Positions 43,448 to 54,231 are shown, numbered from the stretch's first letter. The stretch is DNA of 64,000 nucleotides from CAVVST01 sp963750995 (GCA_963750995.1 CAVVST010000005.1:744001-808000), one strand, 5' to 3'. A program made the numbers and translations. Notes: generated by a model not told the origin, from the sequence alone.

Positions 43448-44506
43448 ATGCCTTCACGAGCCTCTGCGCGTCTGCTTCTCTGCGCCGGCTGCCTGGCGGC
43501 GTATCTCGGCGCGATCTCCGCAGCCGACCAGTCTCCGACGGAGATGTCCGACGCCGCCCAGGTGTTCCTCTCTGCCCTCTCGCCGGAACAGCGCAAGGCG
43601 GTCTCTTTTGCGTTCGACAACCTCAAGGAGCGGGAGCGATTTGGCTTCGTACCGACCGAGGACCACCCGCGGGCCGGCCTTTCGCTCGAAAAGATGACGG
43701 GACGCCAGCGTGCGGCCTTTCACGATCTGCTCAAGGCCGGGCTCAGCGAGAAGGGTTACATGACGACCGATGCGATCATGCAACTCGAATCGGTCCTGAA
43801 CCTGATCGAAAACCCGCCGGGCACGGCGCCGCGAGGCCCCGAACGCAACCCGTTGAAATACTTCGTGTGGATCTTCGGCACGCCAGGGACCCGGAGCACC
43901 TGGGGCTGGAAGCTGGAAGGGCACCACGTTTCCCTGAACTTCACGATCGTCAATGGCGCCATGGTCTCGACGGCGCCCCATTTCTTCGGCGCGAATCCGG
44001 CCGTGGTCAGGGACGGACCACAAAAGGGGCTCCGAATCCTCGGCTATGAGGAGGACCCCGCGCGGGAACTGGTCAGGATGCTCGACCCGTCTCAGCGTGC
44101 GAAGGCGGTCCTGGCGGGCACTGCGCCGAACGAGATCCTCACGCGCAACAACAGCACCATCAAGCCGCTGTCGCCGGTCGGCATCACCGCGTCGGAAATG
44201 CAGCCCCGGCAGCGCGACATGCTCATGCGGGTGATCGAGGCGTACACGGCGGTGATGGCCCCGGACCTGGCGGCCGACCGGATGGCGGCTCTGACCAGGG
44301 CGGGACTCGAGAAAATCAGCTTCGCCTGGGCGGGCGAGCTCGAACCCGGCAGAAGGAATTATTACCGGGTGCAGGGGCCGACGTTCCTCATCGAGTACGA
44401 CAACTCGCAGGGGAATGGCAATCATGTTCACTCGGTGTGGCGCGACTTCAACGGCGACTGGGGACGTGACCTGCTTCGCGAACACCTGGCGACCGTCCCG
44501 CACTGA
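43448..44506 (+). CDS. Exported DUF3500 family protein
   Basis: The 352-residue protein has a signal peptide (LLLCAGCLAAYLGAISAADQ) and matches the DUF3500 pattern: LSPEQRKAVSFAFDNLKERERF, shown as LSPEQRKAVSF and FDNLKERERF, then YFVWIFGTPGT, WGWKLEGHHVSLNFTIVNG, FFGANPA and the C-terminal FLIEYDNSQGNGNHVHSVWRD, of which EYDNSQGNGNHVHS is the most conserved part. The paired histidines in GHH and NHVHS suggest a metal site. Function is unknown. It starts 31 bp after fahA, so it may be cotranscribed with it. Confidence 0.88.
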   Translation: MPSRASARLLLCAGCLAAYLGAISAADQSPTEMSDAAQVFLSALSPEQRKAVSFAFDNLKERERFGFVPTEDHPRAGLSLEKMTGRQRAAFHDLLKAGLSEKGYMTTDAIMQLESVLNLIENPPGTAPRGPERNPLKYFVWIFGTPGTRSTWGWKLEGHHVSLNFTIVNGAMVSTAPHFFGANPAVVRDGPQKGLRILGYEEDPARELVRMLDPSQRAKAVLAGTAPNEILTRNNSTIKPLSPVGITASEMQPRQRDMLMRVIEAYTAVMAPDLAADRMAALTRAGLEKISFAWAGELEPGRRNYYRVQGPTFLIEYDNSQGNGNHVHSVWRDFNGDWGRDLLREHLATVPH

Positions 44507-44637
44507 CCACCGCCAACCCGGCGGCAACTGCACACGGTCCGTCAGAACCACATGGTCATCTGCCCGGCGCATACGGCTGGGCCTGAACAGGCAGAGGCGT
44601 GTCTCTTGCTTCAGTGTGTCTCTTGGAGGAGCACCCG
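44507..44637. other. Spacer before CBS gene
   Basis: This 131-bp spacer has no gene. It contains the direct repeat GTGTCTCTTG twice (around 44598 and 44618) and ends in a strong Shine-Dalgarno, GGAGGAGC, 7 nt before the ATG at 44638. Confidence 0.55.
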
Positions 44638-45063
44638 ATGAATATCCGAGAAGTAATGACGCCCAACCCCCGATCTGTCTCGCCGAGTGACAGCATTCAG
44701 AACGCGGCAGTCATCATGCGTGACGAAGACGCGGGGGCGGTGCCAGTCGTCGACAACGGCCGCGCCGTCGGGATCGTGACCGATCGCGACATTGTCGTGC
44801 GCGTGGTGGCGGAAGGCGGCCAGCTCAACGGGCCCGTGCGCGACATCGTGTCGCGCAGCCTGGTTTCAGCGACGCCCGACATGACCACGCGCGAAGCGGC
44901 CGATCTCATGAGCGAACACCAGATCCGCCGCCTGCCCGTCGTCGAGAACGAGCGCCTGGTGGGGATCGTGTCGATCGGCGACCTGGCCGTCAAGGAAGGC
45001 AAGGACGGACGCATCGGCGATACGCTGCAACACATCTCGGAAGGCGTGAAAGAGCGCGAGTAG
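44638..45063 (+). CDS. Tandem CBS-domain protein
   Basis: The 141-residue protein consists of two CBS motifs (REVMTPNPRSVSPSDSIQNA to GIVTDRDIVVRVV, and VRDIVSRSLVSATPDMTT to LVGIVSIGDLAV). This Bateman module binds adenosine nucleotides or related ligands. The C-terminus is a short charged helix. No effector domain is attached, so it may act on a partner or as a redox/stress-related regulator. It converges with a zinc-ribbon gene, with a small GC stem (AGCGGC/GCCGCT, 45065-45083) between them. Confidence 0.9.
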   Translation: MNIREVMTPNPRSVSPSDSIQNAAVIMRDEDAGAVPVVDNGRAVGIVTDRDIVVRVVAEGGQLNGPVRDIVSRSLVSATPDMTTREAADLMSEHQIRRLPVVENERLVGIVSIGDLAVKEGKDGRIGDTLQHISEGVKERE

Positions 45064-45081
45064 CAGCGGCCGCAGCCGCCG

Positions 45082-45300
45082 CTACGGCGACGAGGGGGTG
45101 GCGAAGAAGTAGAGCAGCGCCAGCAGCACCAGGACGATCACGATCACAATGGCCGCCAGAGGCGGCCGCGAACGCCGCGGACGGTCGAACAACGGACCGT
45201 CCGCCGGCGGCTTGATCCGCGGTTCGGTCGTTGCGTTTCCACAGCGATAGCAGATCAACGCCTTGTCGGCGATCTCAGTTCCACAGTGTTTGCAGATCAT
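45082..45300 (-). CDS. Zinc-ribbon membrane protein
   Basis: The 72-residue protein starts with a CxxC-x-CxxC zinc ribbon (CKHCGTEIADKALICYRCG). A basic proline-rich linker and one transmembrane helix follow (IVIVIVLVLLALLYFFA). The topology is probably ribbon inside, tail anchored. Such small proteins are common in Acidobacteria, and their function is unknown. Confidence 0.8.
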   Translation of the reverse strand: MICKHCGTEIADKALICYRCGNATTEPRIKPPADGPLFDRPRRSRPPLAAIVIVIVLVLLALLYFFATPSSP

Positions 45301-45388
45301 CGTTCAGCGAGCCGTGATTATATTCGACCGTCAAACCGATGACGTCGCCACAGCGTGCGGATCCGGCTCGACGTTCGTTAACCGGAAT

Positions 45389-45724
45389 GTGGATATTTCG
45401 CGTCGGCTTCTCGGTTCGTTGACGATCGTGAATCTGAAGGGCCGGCTCCCGGCCGAGCCTGACGACCGCGATGTCGCGCTGCTGAGCACCGAGATCTGCG
45501 ACATGGTCAACGTCGGCAGGCTCGACCTGGTCGTGAACCTCTGCGGGCTTACCCATATCGACCCGCGCGGCCTGTCAGCGCTGGCGATGATGACAAACAT
45601 TGTTCACACCGCGGGTGGACGCGTGACGCTCGTCGCCGCGTCGGCGCGCGTGGCTCGAATGCTGGCTGTCGCCAGGCTGGATTCGGTACTTGAGTGGGAC
45701 GAGGCGGGTGCAGTCCCCGCCTAG
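45389..45724 (+). CDS. STAS-domain protein (anti-sigma factor antagonist-like)
   Basis: The 111-residue STAS domain protein has the family core TIVNLKGRLP, LVVNLCGLTHIDPRGLSALA, and VTLVAASARVARMLAVARLD. In SpoIIAA-type antagonists the phosphorylated serine stands in a DSSG loop. Here the loop is IDPRG, so this Ser is missing and regulation by phosphorylation is doubtful. I start at GTG 45389 (MDISRR-like, read VDISRR) since residues upstream in the frame do not belong to the fold. It may bind a partner kinase or a membrane protein encoded elsewhere. Confidence 0.8.
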   Translation: MDISRRLLGSLTIVNLKGRLPAEPDDRDVALLSTEICDMVNVGRLDLVVNLCGLTHIDPRGLSALAMMTNIVHTAGGRVTLVAASARVARMLAVARLDSVLEWDEAGAVPA

Positions 45725-46674
45725 GACCGCTGCCGGATGGCCTGCGCAATCTTCGCGAGGTCGATGAGGATGCGTTCCAGTTCCGCCTGGTATTCGGCCT
45801 CCGTCATGGAGCCCTTGCGCTCCTTCAACGCCTCGAGCTGCGCTTCGAGCACGAGACGCTGGCGCTCCAGGGCGGCGACCTGGGCATCACCGCTGCTCCG
45901 AGCGCCCGGCTCGGGATCCAGGTATACCGTCCCGGCGATGGTTCCGTCGGCGCCAGGCGCTCCCGCCTCGCGGCCGGCTCCGTCGCCGTCGTCGTCTATG
46001 AGCGGGCGTTCGGTCGACAGCTGGCCCCGCTGCTCGTAGTGCTGCTTCACGCCGGCGCTGGCCGCGTTGAACGCCTCCAGGATCGACACCCGGCCGTTCT
46101 TGTCGAAGTCGCTCGACCGATCGACCAGCGATCGGATGAAGTATTCCGGAAAGACGGTCGCGAAGCGCTGTGAGGCCGAGTCGGTCGCAGTGATGACGAC
46201 GCGGCCGCGCGAAGATAGGTGCTCGAGAAACGGAAAGCTTGATTCGGTGGTGTTGACGACAACGACGCGTCCAGCGAGGCCCTCCAGCGCGTCCTTCCAT
46301 TCCGCTGCGCTGAGATCTGGTCCGACCAGGTTGAACTTCGCGTCGATGCCGTCGTAAGTGCCATGGCCGAGCAGTATCAGCAGCAGCGTATCGCCGACGG
46401 TGAGGCGGCGGCGAAGGTCACCCAGCATGCGGCGAACGTTCACCCCCGTCGATGTGGAGCTCCCCTGATTCTCTTCGTCGAGCACGACCAGGTTTGCGTC
46501 AGGCACCGACAAGCCGGCGGTCAGGAACGTCGCCATCTCCTCCCGCCACTGCTTCTGCTGGGCGGCGTATTTCTCTCCACCCGATACGCCGGAAATCACC
46601 AGCGCATACCGCTCGGCGGCAAATGCATTTGCCGACAGGATGAGGAAGGCAACGAGCAGCGCCCCGGTCTTCAC
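45721..46674 (-). CDS. Exported caspase/legumain-fold protein lacking the catalytic cysteine
   Basis: The 317-residue protein begins at GTG 46674 (overlapping the upstream stop) with a signal peptide (ALLVAFLILSANAFA). It continues as a C13/caspase-like alpha/beta fold: YALVISGVSGGEKYAAQQ, DANLVVLDEEN, then the histidine strand LLLILLGHGTYDG. The strand that should carry the Cys (as in ACxSG) reads RVVVVNTTESSFPFLEHL, with Thr/Ser in place of Cys. It is therefore probably inactive as a protease and could be a sensor or scaffold. An EF-hand-like DFDKNGRVSILEAF and an acidic DDDGDG loop may bind calcium, and the C-terminus is a coiled coil. It is the last gene of the MoxR/VWA operon. Confidence 0.82.
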   Translation of the reverse strand: MKTGALLVAFLILSANAFAAERYALVISGVSGGEKYAAQQKQWREEMATFLTAGLSVPDANLVVLDEENQGSSTSTGVNVRRMLGDLRRRLTVGDTLLLILLGHGTYDGIDAKFNLVGPDLSAAEWKDALEGLAGRVVVVNTTESSFPFLEHLSSRGRVVITATDSASQRFATVFPEYFIRSLVDRSSDFDKNGRVSILEAFNAASAGVKQHYEQRGQLSTERPLIDDDGDGAGREAGAPGADGTIAGTVYLDPEPGARSSGDAQVAALERQRLVLEAQLEALKERKGSMTEAEYQAELERILIDLAKIAQAIRQRS

Positions 46675-48879
46675 CGCAGCCCCCAGCGGCGCCGGAGCAC
46701 CCATTCGGCCGACAGCAACAGCATCACCGCGATGAAAATCCAGACGTTGTGCCACAGCTCCTGCAGCTGAGGCGCCGAGGCGTCGGGCTCGACTGATCGC
46801 AGCATCGCCGACAGCTCGGACGTCTGGTCCGCCGCTATGTACTGACCGCCGCTGGCTGTCGCAATCCGCTGCAGCACCTGTTCGTTCAGCCGGGGGTCGG
46901 CCATTTCGAGATCCGCGCCGCCCACCAGCAGCCAGCGATCCGAATTCCTGGCGCGAGCGGCGCCACCCTCAACTGCCGCGCTCACGCGATACACCCCGGG
47001 TTCGTCGAAGCGCATGTCGGCAACGTACCGTCCCGACTGCGGGTCGGTGGCTACGGCCCGAAGATCTTGGACCGAGCCACCCGGGAGGGTGACCTTGAGC
47101 GATACCTGCGCGTCGGTGACCGGCGCAAAGGCGTCACCCCGCACGTCGACGCCGATGGCAGCGGCGTTGCCGGGCACGAGACCCGATGGCGCCACGATCG
47201 AGACGCGGTCGGGAGCGCCCGCGCCTACCCACCGCGCAGCCTGGCGCCAGAACAATTCGTAGGTGCGATCGCCGGATGGCATCTGCATCCGCCAGCGCCA
47301 CGAGGCCTCGCCGGTGAAGACCAGCGAGCGTCCCTGCCCGTATCGCTGTACCGCGACGAGAGGCCGCGGGCCGTCGGGCATCCGCACGAGCGCCAGTGCC
47401 TGCGCGCCGGGCCGCAGCGTCCCGAGCGATGCCGCACCGGAGAGCGGCGGGAGCGCAGACCACTTGTCGGCGCCCGCGCCGGCGCCGAGCCGCATCACCG
47501 GATGCGATGCGCCATCGGCTGTCAACGTAACGCCATATCGCGTGTCCTGTCGCGCCGAGACGCGGACGACGCCGCCGCCACGATCGGTCAGCCGAAGCGG
47601 GAGGACGCCCTCGAGCGGCGTCCCGGCGAAACCCTGTTGGACGAACGACTTTGCGCCCAGGACAAGCAGGCCGCCGCCGCGGAGATCGACGAAATCCGCA
47701 ATCATCTGGAGCTGCGGCCGCGACAATGCATCCGCCTCGACGTTGGCCAGGATGAGCGCGTCGTAGTCGTACAGCGCTTCACGCTCCTGCGGGAAGCCGG
47801 AGGCCAGGCGAGGCGCGCGCGCCTCCGCCGCCTGCACGAAATACGTGGCCGCACCGGTCGTGTCGCGTCCCTTGCGGACGACGGAGTCGAGCTCGAGGCC
47901 AGGATCGGCGGCGAGCGCGCGCTTGATGAACGAATGCTCGAACCCGGGCGCACCTTCGATCATGAGCACGGCGCGGCGCCGGCCGGCCGGCTCCACCAGT
48001 ACGGAACGCCGGTTGTTCTCGAGCACACGCTCACCCGCTGCCGAAGGGATCTCCACCGTGTAGAGGGTGGCGGCATCCCGCGACGGTGCGACAGTGAAGA
48101 TCGCCCGTACCGGACCTCCGTCGGCAGCGGGGACAACGCGGCGAAGATCGATCGGCCGCCCGTTCTCGAGCACGCGTAGATCGAATGGCGCCACCCCGCC
48201 GCGGTTGACGGCGGCGACGCTGATATCGACGGATGAATCGGCGACCGCCATCTCGCCCGCCGTGACGTCCAGCACTTCGAGATCGGATGCGACTCTGCGG
48301 GGCGCCGAGGCCAATCGCGTAGACCGGCGCCGCCGCCGCGTCCACCGACGCCGCCGCATCCTGCGCCCCGGTGTCGCCGCCATCGGACATGACGACGACC
48401 GCCGCGACTTTGCGTTCCCTGTACCGATCACGCAGCGCGCGAAGGGCGCCGGAGAGGTCGCTGCGAGCCGCGCTCGCGGCAAGCGCGGCGACGTCGGCGT
48501 GTTCGAGTACGTCGCCGAACGTCCATAGTTCCGGGACGAAGCGGCCCGTCAGCGCCGGGCGCACCTCTCGCTCGAACAGCTCGCGCGCGGCCTCGATGCG
48601 GGTCCGGCCGTCCATGTCCGCCAATCCCATGCTGCGCGAGACGTCGACCAGGATCGGCACAACGACATCCGACGAAGAGTCCGGCGGCATGACGCGGACC
48701 GGCCGAAGGAGACAGGCCACGAGCAGAACCAGCGTCAGCGCGCGAAGTGTCGTGAGCGCCGCACGCTGACGGCGTGGCAGGCCGACGATGGCCCCGGCAT
48801 AACTCCCCCAGGCCACCGCGCACACGGCGATCGCGATGAGAAGCAGCATCCACCACGGGAGGGCGATGGCGAATTGCAT
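46671..48879 (-). pseudogene. Membrane VWA protein with glutamine-amidotransferase-like domain, frame broken near 48.3 kb
   Basis: The protein starts at 48879 with two membrane helices (MLLLIAIAVCAVAWGSYAG and LRALTLVLLVACLLRPV). A VWA domain follows with the MIDAS motif DVSRSMG and VVVMSDGGDTG. After VYAIGLGA the frame changes, and the protein goes on with RRVASDLEVLDVTAGE, a Rossmann-like domain (VLMIEGAPGFEHSFIKRAL, LILANVEAD, GGGLLVLGAKSFV), a beta-sandwich and a C-terminal helix (VWIFIAVMLLLSAEWVLRRR). The net gain is one base, near 48295-48306 in GCCCCGC. About 736 residues when repaired. It overlaps the caspase-fold gene by 4 nt. Confidence 0.85.
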
Positions 48880-48915
48880 AAAGGCTTTTGGCGGGTCCGC
48901 TACGCGGAACCCCGA

Positions 48916-51900
48916 CTACTTGGCGAGGGCACGGTAGTACTTCTCCACCAGGCGGCGGTACGCTTCGGGCACCGCCTGCGTTGCGCCCGCGTTCAGTCGA
49001 TCGTTGGCCTGTTGACTGCGCAGGTTATCGGCGGCGGTCCGCTCGGCGCGTTCGAGCGCCGCCGCCATCTGCACCTTCAACTCATCCCACTTGGCGAAAT
49101 CCTGCTTCCACGCTTCAGTGCCTGGGGCGGACCGCCCAGGGTTGAAGCCATCGCTTTCGCGCGCAAGGCTTTCGAGCCGGTTCTCGCGCTGCATTTCGTT
49201 CATGAGCTCGCGCGCGTTCTGCCACTGCTCCTGCACATCGCCATTCTGCGTCCCGCCACCCTGGACGCCCGGTCCCGGCTGCGTTGCCGCGGCCTCGCCC
49301 TGTGCCGCCGCGTTCGCCGGCCTGCTCGCGAAGGCCGGCGAGCTGGCGGTCGAGCTGGGCCAGTTCTTCACGAAGCTGACGGATCCGTGACAGTTCCTCG
49401 GTCAGCCGCTCCGAATCCGCGCTCTGTCCGCCCGCGGCGCCGAGGCGATCGCCGATTCGTTCGAGCGCGCGTGCGATTTGCTCTCCGGAGGGCTGAGGCC
49501 CTCCCGCTGCATTGCCCTGCCCACCCGCTGGCGGTTGCGCCGCGCGTGCGGCGCTGCGCATCTGCTGCGACGGACGCTGCTGGTCGATCTCACGGACCGC
49601 TTCATCCAGCGCACTGCGTTCGCGCGCGTCGGCGCCCTGTGAGACGCCGGCCAGCTGCCGGACAGCCTGCTCGAGCCGTTCGGTCCGGTCGGCGAGGCGC
49701 TCCTGTTCCGCCGCTTGCCGGCGCGACCGATCCGCGGCATCGGTGCCGCGGCCAGCGGCGGTTTCGCCGCCGAGACGCCGCTGAGCCTCGGCCAGCTGGC
49801 GCGATTCGAGCTGCAATTCACCGAGCGCGCGGCGGCGGTCGTCGGGCTGCGCACTGCGCATCCGCTGCTCGAGATCCCGGAGCCGATCGGCGGCGCGATT
49901 GCCGCGTGCGCTCGCCTCCCCGGGGTTGTCGCGGCGCAGCTCGCTCGCGGCACCCTGCATGTCCTCGGAGATCTTTTGGAGCTCGCGGCTCGCCTGCTGC
50001 TGCTCGCCCTGCGAGGCTTCCCCGGCTTGACCGCCCTGCCGGCCCTGGCCCTGCCCGCGTCCCTGCCCCGCTTGCTGGCCTTGACCCTGTTGGCCCTGGC
50101 CGCTCTGCTGGCCCTGCTGCGGTCCGCTTTGCCGTCCCTGGCTCGACTGGCTCGTCTGCTGTCCCTGCTGAAGCTGCCGGGCAAGTTCCTCCGCCTCGCG
50201 GCGCAGTTCGCTCTGCTCCCGCGTGAGACGTTCGAGCTGGCGCTTCAACTCCTCGGCGGTCGTCGCCTCGCGGTTCCTGGCCAGCTCCTGCTGGCTCTTG
50301 TTCAGCGCGTCTTGCCGGCGCGCAAGATCCTGGATCTTCTCGAGCGCATCGTCCTTCTTCGGTCCCTGGTCGCGTGCTTCAGGACCCCCTGGCGTCTCGT
50401 AGTTCGTCTGCTGCTGCCGGGCGAGCTCGCGGTCGAAGATCGACGACAAGTCCTGCTGCTGACGATTGGCGCCGCGCCCTCCCTGGCCGTTCGCCTGCTG
50501 CTGGACCTCGCGACGGCGCACCTCGGCCTGCGCCCGCAGTAACTCGTTCAGCGCATTCATCTCCTGCGGCAGCGCATCAGCGGTACGGAGCGCCTCGAGC
50601 TGCTGGCGGGCCCGCTCCATGGCCTCGACAGCCCGGGCAATCGCTTCAATCATCAGGTCTGGACCGGCGGCGCCCGACCCGCGCCCACCGATGGTATTGC
50701 GACGCCTGAGGTCCGCTGCCCGACGCATCTGCGCGAGCGTCGTCATCGATCGCGTGCGCAACTCGCGTTGCGCCTTGGCAACGGCGCGGATGTCTTCGTC
50801 CGACCGGCCGCCGGCTTCCCGGCTTCGCCGATCGAGATTCCAGGTGGCCGTGACGATGTCCTTCTGCTGCTGGATCAAATCCTCGAGGGTGCCTTCGTCC
50901 CCGCCGGACCCGCTTCCCTGGCTCTGGGACGCCACGAACTCTTCCTCGAACGGTGTGACTTCCAGGAAGAAGATGTCGCTGCGCGCCTCGGTCGATCGCT
51001 TGCCACGGCTGACGTCACGGGCGCGCGCGTAGTAGGCGACGAAGTCGCCCGGCTTGACCGGAAGATCCTCGAGGTAGACGGTGCGCCGGCCGGAGACGGC
51101 CGTCGGTTCACCTTCGCGCTCGAAGGGGACGACCTTCTCAGGACCGGAACCGATTGTGTAGACGAGATCCAGCGCCGCGACGCCGAAGTCATCATCGGCC
51201 TTGGCCTCGATCGCGACCTCTTCGACCCGCGTCACCTGCCGATCGCTGGCCGGCCGCACGATACGCACGTCAGGTGGACGGTCCTGCAGCGTACGGATGA
51301 AGTATTCGGTGTCGCCGGGATTGTTCAGCCCGTCGGCGTCGGCGAGCGCCACGCGGTAGGACCCGTCGTCGCCGATGACGAGCACCCCCTGCAGCGTGTC
51401 TCCATCTGCCGTGAGCGCCACCGGCTGGCCCCCGGTGATCTTGAGCGCCGCCTGGGTCACCGGCTTGTCCACGTGCACGGTGACACGAACGCGCGTCCCG
51501 GCAGGGCCGTAGATATCGCCGCCGTCTTCTTCCTCGCGAGGCGCCATCCTGAACGCGACCGGATACTCATAGCGAAGGTCGATGCGTTCGACGTGTGGCG
51601 GACGAATCACGGTGACGCTGTATGCACGCGACGCCGCACCGGCGGCGGCGACGGCGTACGTGAAGTCCTCCTCCACGCGCTCGAACTCGAACGCAAACCC
51701 GTCCGATCCGGGCTGCATCGCGGTCTCGCTGCCGTCGCCGGTCTTGAGCACGGGCACGACGGCAGTGGAACCTGAAATCCGCGCCACGATTCGCAAGGGA
51801 TCGCCGGCGCGTACCTTGACGTCGCCGGGATCCACCTGGAGCGCCAGTCGTTCCGGGAAGAGATAGATCGTGGCCAGCCGTATCGCATCTGCCGCCCGCG

Positions 51901-52381
51901 GCGCCGACCATGCGCCGATCAACACGAGCGCCACGGCCGCAGCGCTCATCCTCAACGTCGCCTTGCGCAGCCCGAAGCAGCGGAACAGGCGCCCGCGGTC
52001 GAGCGACTGGATGCGCCGCTCGGCGTCGTACGTCACCGCCGCGGCCATCGGGTGCGAACCATTGATATCGCCGTCGATCGCCGTCGCCAGCACGTCATCG
52101 AGCTCAGGACAGCGCTCCTCGATGAACCTCGCCAGCTGGGAGTCGCGCGGCACCTGGCGCATCGAGGGGATGACGGTGACGAGACAGAACACCGCCACGC
52201 CAAGGGCCAGCGTCCACAGCGCGACGAGCGCGGGGCCCTGCGGATCCAGGAGGCTGTCCGTGGCGAGCGCCAGGCCGAGAGCGAGCGCGGCGGCCCCCAC
52301 TCCAATGATGGCCGCACGAAGCACGACGAGCAGGCGCCAGCGGTTTCGTACCTGCGTCAGGAGCGCCGCAATTTCCTTCAT
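48916..52381 (-). pseudogene. DUF4175 membrane protein with long Gln-rich coiled coil, frame broken near 49.32 kb
   Basis: The protein of about 1155 residues starts at 52381 (MKEIAALLTQV, ATGA overlap with the BatA-like gene). It has three membrane helices (VVLRAAIIGVGAAALALGLA, ALWTLALGVAVFCLVTVI, MSAAAVALVLIGAW), beta-sandwich domains (PPHVERIDLRYEYP, VEEVAIEAKADDDFGVAALD) and a very long helical region with runs such as QQGQQTSQSSQG and GQGQQAGQGRGQG. Near LREQA the frame is lost. The other frame supplies NAAAQGEAAATQPGPG and the conserved tail VPEAYRRLVEKYYRALA. One extra base lies near 49311-49325. The family is typical of MoxR/VWA operons. The function is unknown. Confidence 0.85.
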
Positions 52382-54231
52382 CCCAGCCTCCGCCCGATGA
52401 CGCCTTCCGCCGCGAGGCTGACCACCATGAGCAGCAGTCCGTACCACCACAGGAACTGGCCGTCCTCGTGTTGTTCCGCCGCGGCCTGTTCGGTCCGGGC
52501 CGCCGCTGCGTTCAACCTGGATATGCCGGCCTGGAACGTCTCAGGGGCCAACCGCGCTGGATCCGATTCACGAGGATCAGGATTTACGGCGACGCGCCTG
52601 CCCTGCAGTTCGACGACCCCGGGAATCGTTGCGGCCTGGAGATCGCCAACGAGAAACTCGGTGCGCGACGTGCGCGGCGACGCGAGATACCGCACCGTCT
52701 CGTGAATGAACGGGACAAACCCCGGCTGCAGGGGAAAGTCGTTCCAGCGGTAGTTCAGATCGGAACCGAACACGAGCACCCGACCGCCCACCGTCCGCTC
52801 TTCGACGAGCGCGGGACTGCCGTCGGAATAACGCGCAATCACGCTGGCACCTGACGGCGCTGAAATCCTGACGGCGCGCGAAAAGCCGACGTTGGCCAGC
52901 GTCCCGGCGCCGCCGAATACACGGAACACGGGGTGGCGGCTGTCGTCCGGCGCAAACGTCAGCGCCTCGGCCGGTCGCGTCGCCCACGACGTCTCGACGA
53001 GACCAGCGAGCGCATCACCGAGGATGGCGGGATCGACATCAGGGCCAGCCGCGACGAGCAGCCCGCCTCCGCCGCGCACGAATTCGGCCAGCCGCTCGCG
53101 GCCACGTTGTGCAACAGCCCGCGTCGACAGCACGGCAATGACACCAACCTGCTCCAGGGCCTTTGGATCGATGGCTGTGAATCCACCGCCTCCGATCAAC
53201 CGGAAGCGGAAACCGCGCGTTCCTTCCGCCACTGTCAGCGCCCGCTCGAGATACAGCGCCTCTGAAGGATGGCCGGTCGGCGTGACCGCCAGCACCGACA
53301 CAGCATCGGCGGCATCGAGAACCGCGTAGCGCGCGTTGTCCGCGGCATATCCGTTGCGATCGGTGATCGACGCCGACAGCCCTCCCGACGCCACACCCTC
53401 GAGTGGCACGCGCGCTTCAACGGTGGCTCCGGCAGCGAGCGTCACCGGCACGGCACCAATCCGGCGGGCGTCGACTGCGAAGATGACCTGGTCGGTGGCC
53501 GGCCGCGCAGAGAAGTTCTGCACCACCGCCACGGCGTCGGCGCCCTCGACGCGAAGCGACGTCACTCCGACGTTCGTGTCCGGGGCGCCGATATCTTCCA
53601 GTTCGACGCCGATGGATTGGGGAATCCCGGCGTCGCTGGCCGTATCCCACCCGGTCTGCTGGAGGTCAGTGACGACGACGATGCGTCCCGATCGGCCCTC
53701 GAGGGCGTTGGCTGCCCCCTGCAGCGCCGCCCGATAACGGGTCGCACCCGCGCCCGGCTTCACCTGCGCGAGCGCCGCCAGCGCCCCGGCGCGATCCTGC
53801 GACACTGGCGCGATCACGTCCGCGGCCTGCGCAAACGTGGCAAGACCAACGGCGTGGGTCGCCGGCGCCTCTTGAAGGGCGCGCCGCGCCCGCGCGAGCG
53901 CCTGGTCAAAACGACCTGGCGCGGACAGGCTGGCGGAGGTGTCGATCATGACGAGCGTGGCGTCGCCGCTCTGGGCCGCCACCGAGTCGGAGAGGTACGG
54001 CCGGGCAAACGCCAGGGCGAGCAGCACCAAGGCCGCGACCCGCAGCGCCAGCAGCACCAGTTCGCGCAGCCGGCGCCGCTGCGAATGCTCCACCGGGGCC
54101 CGGCGCAGGTACCGCATCGCGGCAAAGTCGATTACCGGTTCGGTGCGCCGGTAAAAAAGATGAATGGCAATTGGAATCGCCGCGGCGGCGACGCCGACGA
54201 GAAACAGCGGCGACAGGAACGCGGGCATCAC
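52378..54231 (-). CDS. BatA-type membrane protein with VWA and amidotransferase-like domains
   Basis: The 617-residue protein opens with the BatA N-terminal segment (LSPLFLVGVAAAAIPIAIHL, FYRRTEPVIDFAAMRYL) and a second helix (ELVLLALRVAALVLLALAFA). A VWA domain with DTSASLS as MIDAS follows, then a beta-rich domain. A Rossmann-like part has GVIAVLSTRAVAQRGRERLAE and FVRGGGGLLVAAGPDVD. It ends with a helix (LWWYGLLLMVVSLAAEGVIG). It resembles the 46671-48879 protein in layout. Neighbours overlap on both sides by 4 nt. Confidence 0.88.
   Translation of the reverse strand: MMPAFLSPLFLVGVAAAAIPIAIHLFYRRTEPVIDFAAMRYLRRAPVEHSQRRRLRELVLLALRVAALVLLALAFARPYLSDSVAAQSGDATLVMIDTSASLSAPGRFDQALARARRALQEAPATHAVGLATFAQAADVIAPVSQDRAGALAALAQVKPGAGATRYRAALQGAANALEGRSGRIVVVTDLQQTGWDTASDAGIPQSIGVELEDIGAPDTNVGVTSLRVEGADAVAVVQNFSARPATDQVIFAVDARRIGAVPVTLAAGATVEARVPLEGVASGGLSASITDRNGYAADNARYAVLDAADAVSVLAVTPTGHPSEALYLERALTVAEGTRGFRFRLIGGGGFTAIDPKALEQVGVIAVLSTRAVAQRGRERLAEFVRGGGGLLVAAGPDVDPAILGDALAGLVETSWATRPAEALTFAPDDSRHPVFRVFGGAGTLANVGFSRAVRISAPSGASVIARYSDGSPALVEERTVGGRVLVFGSDLNYRWNDFPLQPGFVPFIHETVRYLASPRTSRTEFLVGDLQAATIPGVVELQGRRVAVNPDPRESDPARLAPETFQAGISRLNAAAARTEQAAAEQHEDGQFLWWYGLLLMVVSLAAEGVIGRRLG

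Noticed and set aside
50100..50180. Gln-coding low-complexity DNA as an intergenic repeat
   Set aside because: It lies inside the DUF4175 frame and encodes the QGQQ-type coiled-coil linker.
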